NCBI GenBank assembly: GCA_001770235.1
Contig: MEQN01000031.1
Coordinates: 16,006 to 29,108, forward strand
Direction of reading: 5' to 3'
From: Betaproteobacteria bacterium RBG_16_58_11
GTDB taxonomy: Bacteria > Pseudomonadota > Gammaproteobacteria > Burkholderiales > Thiobacteraceae
Length of the DNA stretch: 13,103 nucleotides
Shown here in pieces: positions 8,789-13,103 of this stretch. The notes beneath the pieces are model-generated. The model did no database searches. It had not been told where the DNA came from and worked only from the letters and a program-made list of their open reading frames with translations. The position numbers and the translations under genes are program-made. The stretch's first letter is position 1, and each line of letters opens with the position of its first letter.

Positions 8789-8847
8789 CTCGCGAAGCGA
8801 GCCTACGTCCCTCTCGCCCGCTTGCGGGAGAGAGCTAGGAGAGAGGG
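8789..8847. repeat. GC-rich palindromic repeat between hddA and E1 alpha
   Basis: It begins with a short hairpin CTCGC-GAA-GCGAG (8789-8801), three bases after the hddA stop. A longer palindrome follows, in which CTCTC-G-CCCGC and GCGGG-A-GAGAG (8811-8834) pair with one mismatch; an outer GAGAGGG at 8841-8847 can pair with CCCTCTC at 8809-8815. The CCCTCTC...GGGAGAG pattern recurs after E1 alpha and has the look of REP-type intergenic palindromes in proteobacteria. Confidence 0.7.
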
Positions 8848-8899
8848 TAACGGCCATGGTGCGTTTTATTCAACAGGGTGGCCATTTACTTGGCCGTTA
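8848..8899. repeat. Perfect 9-bp inverted repeat just upstream of E1 alpha
   Basis: TAACGGCCA (8848-8856) and TGGCCGTTA (8891-8899) are exact reverse complements separated by 34 bases, ending 9 bases before the E1 alpha ATG. Smaller GGCCAT palindromes lie inside. It could sequester the weak ribosome binding region (AGG at 8899-8901), be an operator, or be part of the adjacent repeat element. Confidence 0.55.
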
Positions 8900-8908
8900 G
8901 GTTAAACA

Positions 8909-9934
8909 ATGATTCGCTACGACTACCACGGCACCGGCTTTGCCGGCTGGCAGGAAAAGCTAAACCACTATGAGCCCGCGTTTTTGCTCAAGCTGTTCCG
9001 CGACATGCTGCGCATTCGTATCATCGAGGAAGAAATCGAGCGCCGCTATTGGCAAGATCATATGAAATCACCGATCCATTTGGTGATTGGCCAAGAGGCT
9101 ACATCGGTCGGCGCCTGCGCGGCCTTGACGCGCGCCGATTTGCTCTACGCCAGCCACCGCACGCACGGCAACTATTTGGCCAAGGGCGGCGATCTGAAAG
9201 CCATGTTGTGTGAAATGCATTGCCGCATCAATGGCTGCGTCGGGTCGCGCGGCGGTTCGATGCACTTGATGGATAAATCGGTCGGCATGGCCGGCAGCTC
9301 CGCCATCGTCGCCGGCGTGGTGCCGATCGCCACCGGCGCGGCATTCGCGGCGCAGATGCAAGACGAGAGCTATGTGACGACCGTTTTTCTCGGCGACGCC
9401 GCCACTGAAGAGGGCGCGGTATCCGAGGCGCTCAACTTCGCGGCGCTGAAGCAACTGCCCATCGTCTATTTCTGCGAGAACAATTTTTACTCGGTGCAAT
9501 CGCCGCTGCATACCCGCCAGCCCCAGCGCGAAATCTACAAATGGGCGGCAAGCTATGGCATGCCGAGCGTGCTGGTGGATGGCACGAATGTATTGGCGGT
9601 GTACGAAGCCATGCAAGCGGCGGTGGCGCGCGCCAAGCAAGGCGGCGGCCCCACCTTCATCGAATCGCCGGTGTACCGCTTCCGCGCCCATGGCGGCGCG
9701 GGCGACGACAGCAAGACCGGCTACCGCGACATCGCCGAGCGCGAGGCGTGGCAAAAAGTCTGCCCGGTCGAAACCTATTTTGCATTTCTGAAATCGGCCG
9801 GCCTGATCGACGAGCAGGCGCGCAAAGTCATGGCGGGCGAAATCATGGCGGAAACGATGGAAGCCTTCGACTTCGCGCTCGCCAGCCCCAATCCAACCGA
9901 AGCCGATCTGTACACGCATGTGTATGCGGATTAA
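8909..9934 (+). CDS. Thiamine-diphosphate-dependent E1 component, alpha subunit
   Basis: Resembles the alpha subunits of pyruvate, acetoin and branched-chain 2-oxoacid dehydrogenases, which bind ThDP and decarboxylate a 2-oxo acid to an active aldehyde. Visible in 341 residues: GQEATSVG (61-68), SHRTHGNYLAKG (82-93), and the ThDP/Mg motif starting at GDAATEEG (162-169) and ending at ENN (190-192). The usual GDGA is GDAA here. The loop around His261 reads YRFRAHGGAGDDSKTGYRD instead of the common GHSxSDP form. The beta subunit follows 76 bp downstream, but no lipoyl E2 or E3 gene is present; the neighbours are sugar genes. A complete dehydrogenase complex is therefore unlikely, and transfer of a C2 unit to a sugar is a plausible alternative. 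The ribosome binding site is weak; GC-rich repeats flank the gene. Confidence 0.9.
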   Translation: MIRYDYHGTGFAGWQEKLNHYEPAFLLKLFRDMLRIRIIEEEIERRYWQDHMKSPIHLVIGQEATSVGACAALTRADLLYASHRTHGNYLAKGGDLKAMLCEMHCRINGCVGSRGGSMHLMDKSVGMAGSSAIVAGVVPIATGAAFAAQMQDESYVTTVFLGDAATEEGAVSEALNFAALKQLPIVYFCENNFYSVQSPLHTRQPQREIYKWAASYGMPSVLVDGTNVLAVYEAMQAAVARAKQGGGPTFIESPVYRFRAHGGAGDDSKTGYRDIAEREAWQKVCPVETYFAFLKSAGLIDEQARKVMAGEIMAETMEAFDFALASPNPTEADLYTHVYAD

Positions 9935-9949
9935 CGCTAAAAAATAGAT

Positions 9950-9976
9950 TCCCTCTCCCGCACGGCGGGAGAGGGA
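9950..9976. repeat. Perfect 12-bp GC-rich hairpin between E1 alpha and E1 beta
   Basis: TCCCTCTCCCGC (9950-9961) and GCGGGAGAGGGA (9965-9976) are exact reverse complements around a 3-base loop. It shares the CCCTCTC...GGGAGAG core with the repeat at 8809-8847. It is followed by AGAAAAACC, not a T-run, so it is not a standard terminator for + strand transcription; it might instead stabilise or process the mRNA. Confidence 0.8.
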
Positions 9977-10010
9977 GAAAAACCACATATTTTATTGGGA
10001 ATGAACACAC

Positions 10011-11048
10011 ATGCCGTGGGATGAAGGTTTAGTCAATTCGCTGGTGTACGACGCACCCGATCCGAAGGAGGGGCGGGTGTTGGGCTATGCCCAGGCCGTG
10101 AACGAGGCGCTGGAGATCGCGCTCAAGCAAGATCCGTCGGTGTTCGTGTTCGGCCAGGGCGTGGATGATCCGACCGCGATGTTTGGCGTGACCAAGGATT
10201 TGCAGGATAAATTCGGCGAGAAGCGCGTGTTCGATTCGCCCTTGTCGGAAGAGGGCATGATGGGCATGAGTGTCGGCGCGGCGATGAACGGCTTGCGCCC
10301 GGTGTTCATGCACAACCGGCCGGATTTCATTCTGCTGGCGTTCAACCAGTTGGTGACGCACGCCGCGAAAATGCATTACATGGACAACGGCCTGACCAAG
10401 GTGCCCATGGTGGTGTGGGCCGCCATCGGCCGTGGCTGGGGCTCCGGCGCGCAGCATTCGCAGGCGATTCAAGGCTTGCTGATCGGCGTGCCGGGCTTGA
10501 AAATCGTGATGCCGAGCACGCCTTATGACGCCAAGGGCCTGATGCTCTCCGCCATCCTCGACAACAACCCAGTGCTGGTGTTCGAGCATCGCTGGTTGAT
10601 GAAAAAAGACGGCATCGTGCCCGAAGACTTCTATCGCGTGCCGCTGGGCAAAGGCATCTACCGCCGGCGCGGCAAGGACGTAACCATCGTCGGCGCATCG
10701 CACGCCTTGGAGCTGGGCTTGCAAGCCGCCAACAAATTGGCCGCCGAGGGCATCGATGTCGAAGTGATCGACCTGCGCACGATCAAACCCCTGGACGAAG
10801 AAATCATCCATGAGTCGCTGAAAAAAACCGGACGCCTGGTGGTGGTGGACACGGGTTGGTCCATGGGCGGCGTGTGCGCCGAGATCGGCTGCCTCGCCGC
10901 CGAAAAATGGTTCGACTCGCTCAAAGCGCCGGTGCGCCGCATCGGCTTGCCGGACATTCCGCACCCAGCCGGTTATACGCTGGAACAATTTTTCTACCCG
11001 GATGTGAAGCGCATCAGCCAAACCATTCGCGAACTCGTTCATCAATAG
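10011..11048 (+). CDS. Thiamine-diphosphate-dependent E1 component, beta subunit (transketolase-like)
   Basis: Partner of the alpha subunit just upstream; together they form the alpha2beta2 ThDP enzyme. The 345 residues have the beta-subunit layout. An N-terminal pyrimidine-binding domain carries VFDSPLSEEGMMGMSVGAAM, with Glu80 at the place of the catalytic ThDP-activating glutamate. GAQHSQ and PGLKIVMPSTPYDAKGL follow, and a C-terminal transketolase domain ends in the typical RIGLPDIPHP and YFYPD-like segments (here FFYPDVKRI). FGQGV (48-51 region) replaces the usual FGEDV. The ATG at 10011 gives the natural N-terminus; ATGs at 10001 and 10021 are out of frame. It is 19 bp before the ColD-like gene, so it is clearly in the sugar operon. 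Substrate cannot be read from sequence; pyruvate is the default guess. Confidence 0.9.
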   Translation: MPWDEGLVNSLVYDAPDPKEGRVLGYAQAVNEALEIALKQDPSVFVFGQGVDDPTAMFGVTKDLQDKFGEKRVFDSPLSEEGMMGMSVGAAMNGLRPVFMHNRPDFILLAFNQLVTHAAKMHYMDNGLTKVPMVVWAAIGRGWGSGAQHSQAIQGLLIGVPGLKIVMPSTPYDAKGLMLSAILDNNPVLVFEHRWLMKKDGIVPEDFYRVPLGKGIYRRRGKDVTIVGASHALELGLQAANKLAAEGIDVEVIDLRTIKPLDEEIIHESLKKTGRLVVVDTGWSMGGVCAEIGCLAAEKWFDSLKAPVRRIGLPDIPHPAGYTLEQFFYPDVKRISQTIRELVHQ

Positions 11049-11067
11049 CTTTTAATTAAGGATCACC

Positions 11068-12237
11068 ATGTTTTACGAATTAGCCAGCACCTCCTGGGGT
11101 ACCGAAGAAATCGACGCCATGCAGCGCGTGATTCAAACCGGCCTATTCACCATGGGGGCGAACGTACGCAAATTTGAAGAAGACTTTGCCAAGAAATTCG
11201 GCTCCAAGCACGCCTTGATGGTGAGTTCCGGCTCGGCCGCGAACTTGGTCGGCGTAGGTGCGCTGTTCTTTAAAAAAGAGCGGCCCTTGCAGCGCGGCGA
11301 CGAAGTGATCGTGCCGGCGATATCCTGGTCCACGACCTATTATCCGCTGCAGCAATACGGCCTGCGCTTGCGTTTCGTGGATGTGGAACTGGATACGCTC
11401 AATCTGGATGTGTCCAAGCTCGAAGCGGCGTTGACCCCCAAGACGCGCATGGTGATGGCGGTGAGCATCCTCGGCAACCCGGCGGCGCTGGATGTGATGC
11501 GCGCGTTTTGCGACAAGCACGGCTTGATTCTGTTCGAAGACAACTGCGAGTCGATGGGCGCGACGCTGAATGGCCAACTCACCGGCACCTTCGGCGACAT
11601 CGGCACCTTCAGTTCTTTCTTCTCGCATCACATCGCCACCATGGAAGGCGGCGTGGTGGTGACCGATAATACCGAGTTGTATCACATCGCCAAATCGCTG
11701 CGCGCGCACGGCTGGACGCGAGATCTGCCGGCGGATAGCGATATTTACGAGAAGCGCGACGATGACTTTTACGAAGCCTATCGTTTCATTCTGCCCGGCT
11801 ACAATGCGCGGCCGCTAGAGCTGTCGGGCGCGATTGGTATTGAGCAACTCAAAAAACTCGACGGCATGATCGACGTGCGGCGCAAGAACGCGGCGCTGTT
11901 TACCAAGTTATTCAAAGGTGACGAGCGCTTCATCATTCAGCGCGAGAATGGCAACAGCTCCTGGTTCGCGTTCACCGTGATTCTGAACCCGAAATTCGAT
12001 ATCGACCGCAAGCGCGTGATGCAAGCGCTGAAAGACGCCGATATCGGCTACCGCATCATCACCGGCGGCTGTTTCCTGCGCCACGACGTGATCAAGTATT
12101 TCGATTACGACACCGTAGGCCCAATTGTGAACGCCAACTTGGCGCATGACCGCGGCTTCTTCGTCGGAAATCATCCACAAGACATTACACCGCAGATCAC
12201 GCGCTTCCACGAAGTGCTGACGCGCGCTGCCGTCTAA
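11068..12237 (+). CDS. ColD-like PLP-dependent nucleotide-sugar 3-dehydrase (DegT/DnrJ/EryC1/StrS family)
   Basis: The fold is that of DegT/StrS sugar aminotransferases, but the Schiff-base lysine is absent. The active-site run reads FSSFFSHHIATMEGG, with His187-His188 where aminotransferases have a lysine before xITxGEGG. Lys-to-His at this site marks the 3-dehydrases ColD (GDP-4-keto-6-deoxy-mannose 3-dehydratase, colitose pathway) and E1/RfbH (CDP-linked). As I recall the E. coli ColD sequence, the resemblance is close through SWSTTYYPLQQYGLR (87-101), FEDNCESMGAT (156-166), RAHGWTR and LPGYNxRPLExSGAIGIEQLKKL, and its catalytic His is also 188. The length of 389 fits ColD (about 388). It should use PMP to remove O-3 from a 4-keto-6-deoxy nucleotide sugar, here probably GDP-linked. 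AAGGA precedes the ATG; the stop overlaps hddC by one base (TAATG). Confidence 0.9.
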   Translation: MFYELASTSWGTEEIDAMQRVIQTGLFTMGANVRKFEEDFAKKFGSKHALMVSSGSAANLVGVGALFFKKERPLQRGDEVIVPAISWSTTYYPLQQYGLRLRFVDVELDTLNLDVSKLEAALTPKTRMVMAVSILGNPAALDVMRAFCDKHGLILFEDNCESMGATLNGQLTGTFGDIGTFSSFFSHHIATMEGGVVVTDNTELYHIAKSLRAHGWTRDLPADSDIYEKRDDDFYEAYRFILPGYNARPLELSGAIGIEQLKKLDGMIDVRRKNAALFTKLFKGDERFIIQRENGNSSWFAFTVILNPKFDIDRKRVMQALKDADIGYRIITGGCFLRHDVIKYFDYDTVGPIVNANLAHDRGFFVGNHPQDITPQITRFHEVLTRAAV

Positions 12238-12935
12238 TGGATGCGCTGATTCTCGCCGGCGGTCTCGGCACGCGTTTACGCGAAGCGGTGCCGGATTTGC
12301 CCAAGCCGATGGCGCCGATTCGCAACCGGCCCTTTCTCGAACACCAAATGGATTATTGGATCGGGCAGGGCGTGACGCGCTTTATTTTGTCGGTCGGCTA
12401 CATGCATGAATTGATCGAAGCGCATTTCGGCGGCGCCTACCGGCAATGCCCTGTCGTGTATGCGCGCGAGGCAACCCCGCTCGGCACGGGCGGCGGTTTG
12501 CTGTTAGGGCTCAGCCAGGCGCAGGATGATTTGGTTTTGGTCCTGAACGGCGATACTTTTTTTGAGGTAAATCTGACTGAGCTGCGCGCGCGGCATGATG
12601 CTTTGCTGGCCGATGTCACCGTCGCGCTGCGGCGGGTTGCGCATAACGATCGCTATGGCGAAGTGGCGCTGGATGCGCAGGGCAACGTGGCCACCTTTAG
12701 CGCGGCGGCGAGCGGGGGCGAAGGTATAATCAACGGCGGCGTGTATTTGGTGCGGCCTGCCGTGCTGCTCGGCTTGGGATACGCGCCCGGTGATAAAGTC
12801 GCGCTGGAACAGGATTTGTTTCCACGCCTATTAAAAAGCGGAAAACGCGTCGCAGGATTTGTCACCGACACGAATTTTATCGATATCGGCATACCGGACG
12901 ATTATTACCGCGCGGCCGATGTATTGCCTTCCTAA
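12237..12935 (+). CDS. hddC: Nucleotidyltransferase, probably D-glycero-alpha-D-manno-heptose-1-phosphate guanylyltransferase
   Basis: Activates a sugar-1-phosphate with a nucleoside triphosphate; in the heptose pathway it makes GDP-D-glycero-alpha-D-manno-heptose. The 232-residue protein has the nucleotidyltransferase signature LAGGLGTRLRE (6-16) with Lys23 in LPKPMAPI, TPLGTGGGL (80-88) and the metal-binding NGDTFFE (104-110); INGGVYLVRP and FIDIGIPDDYYRA close the fold. This short form without a C-terminal beta-helix is that of HddC/RmlA-like enzymes. The flanking HddA-like and GmhA-like genes support GTP and heptose-1-phosphate as substrates, though specificity cannot be read from the sequence alone. 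The ATG shares one base with the preceding stop and has no clear ribosome binding site, implying translational coupling. Confidence 0.8.
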   Translation: MDALILAGGLGTRLREAVPDLPKPMAPIRNRPFLEHQMDYWIGQGVTRFILSVGYMHELIEAHFGGAYRQCPVVYAREATPLGTGGGLLLGLSQAQDDLVLVLNGDTFFEVNLTELRARHDALLADVTVALRRVAHNDRYGEVALDAQGNVATFSAAASGGEGIINGGVYLVRPAVLLGLGYAPGDKVALEQDLFPRLLKSGKRVAGFVTDTNFIDIGIPDDYYRAADVLPS

Positions 12936-12939
12936 AAAA

Positions 12940-13103
12940 ATGATCCCACACGATCGACTCATTAAAAATCTGCAAGCCTCTATCGCCGCCCAGCAGGCGC
13001 TGCTGGCTAACGCCTCGGTGCAAGCCGCCTTCAGTCAAGCGGTAGCGGTGGTGGTGGCCGCGTATCGCAAGGGCGGACGGCTGTATATCGCGGGCAACGG
13101 CGG
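12940..13103 (+). CDS. gmhA: SIS-domain protein, probably sedoheptulose-7-phosphate isomerase GmhA (5' part, cut by window edge)
   Basis: The first 54 codons of a gene that runs off the right edge. The translation begins MIPHDRLIKNLQ and reaches YRKGGRLYIAGNGG, the start of the sugar-isomerase phosphate-binding loop (GGRLYIAGNGGSAADA in GmhA-type enzymes; only the first part is visible). The helical N-terminus before this loop is typical of GmhA. GmhA turns sedoheptulose-7-phosphate into D-glycero-D-manno-heptose-7-phosphate, the substrate of HddA, so it would be the first step of the pathway encoded here. The ATG at 12940 lies 4 bases after the hddC stop, with no clear Shine-Dalgarno. Another SIS-domain isomerase cannot be excluded until the rest is seen. 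Confidence 0.75.
   Translation, partial: MIPHDRLIKNLQASIAAQQALLANASVQAAFSQAVAVVVAAYRKGGRLYIAGNG

Noticed and set aside
8787..8908. CRISPR array or riboswitch in the gap before E1 alpha
   Set aside because: There are palindromes but no regularly spaced direct repeats, and I see no thiamine-box (TPP riboswitch) core despite the ThDP enzyme downstream.
9950..9976. Intrinsic terminator after E1 alpha
   Set aside because: The hairpin is perfect but is followed by an A-rich stretch on the + strand. A T-run exists only in the minus-strand reading, where there is no gene. E1 beta needs to be transcribed from upstream.
10029..11045. Long minus-strand ORF (338 codons) opposite E1 beta; similar long ones at 9068-9988, 6751-7719, 2981-3727 and 1136-1966
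   Set aside because: The translations are rich in His, Arg and Ala with no family motifs, and each lies opposite a clearly recognised + strand gene. They are mirror frames of GC-biased coding DNA.
8909..11048. A standard pyruvate or acetoin dehydrogenase operon
   Set aside because: Only the two E1 subunits are present; no E2, E3 or lipoyl-domain gene follows. The next genes encode nucleotide-sugar enzymes.
11068..12237. A PLP-dependent sugar aminotransferase
   Set aside because: The lysine needed for transamination is His188, as in ColD/E1-type 3-dehydrases.

Overview
The window looks like chromosomal DNA of a Gram-negative proteobacterium, most likely a betaproteobacterium of the Nitrosomonadales/Gallionellaceae type. 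This is inferred from the moderately high GC content, the ligA-galU order, the methylthioinosine-type phosphorylase and LPS-type heptose genes; no marker in the window settles the species. All recognisable genes are on the + strand and packed tightly, with no gap longer than about 122 bp.

Bases 1-6148 are housekeeping. They hold the 3' part of NAD-dependent DNA ligase (ligA), galU (UDP-glucose synthesis), a small DsrE-like protein, hypoxanthine-guanine phosphoribosyltransferase, a TPR protein with a heptosyltransferase-like C-terminus, a methylthio-nucleoside phosphorylase whose specificity residues fit methylthioinosine rather than methylthioadenosine, and peptide deformylase (def). The purine genes fit a salvage route in which the phosphorylase releases hypoxanthine and Hpt converts it to IMP.

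After an AT-rich 122-bp gap (6149-6270) comes what looks like one sugar-biosynthesis operon running off the right edge: a cobalamin-binding radical SAM enzyme, a GHMP kinase of the HddA (heptose-7-phosphate kinase) type, a thiamine-diphosphate E1 alpha/beta pair with no E2 or E3 partner, a ColD-like PLP sugar 3-dehydrase in which the usual Schiff-base lysine is histidine (His188), an HddC-type heptose-1-phosphate guanylyltransferase, and the start of a GmhA-type sedoheptulose-7-phosphate isomerase.

GmhA, HddA and HddC (with a GmhB phosphatase not in the window) make GDP-D-glycero-alpha-D-manno-heptose. A ColD-type enzyme removes O-3 from a 4-keto-6-deoxy nucleotide sugar, and a ThDP enzyme can add a two-carbon unit to the resulting ketone, as in yersiniose (YerE) or in the avilamycin sugar (AviB1/AviB2, PDH-E1-like). 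The most interesting reading is therefore an undescribed pathway to a GDP-linked, C2-branched, 3,6-dideoxy-heptose for surface polysaccharide, possibly also modified by the radical SAM enzyme. The gene families are well supported; the pathway is inference.

Non-coding structure includes a 57-bp imperfect inverted-repeat element at 4772-4828, a perfect 12-bp hairpin inside the start of hpt, and GC-rich palindromes on both sides of the E1 alpha gene.
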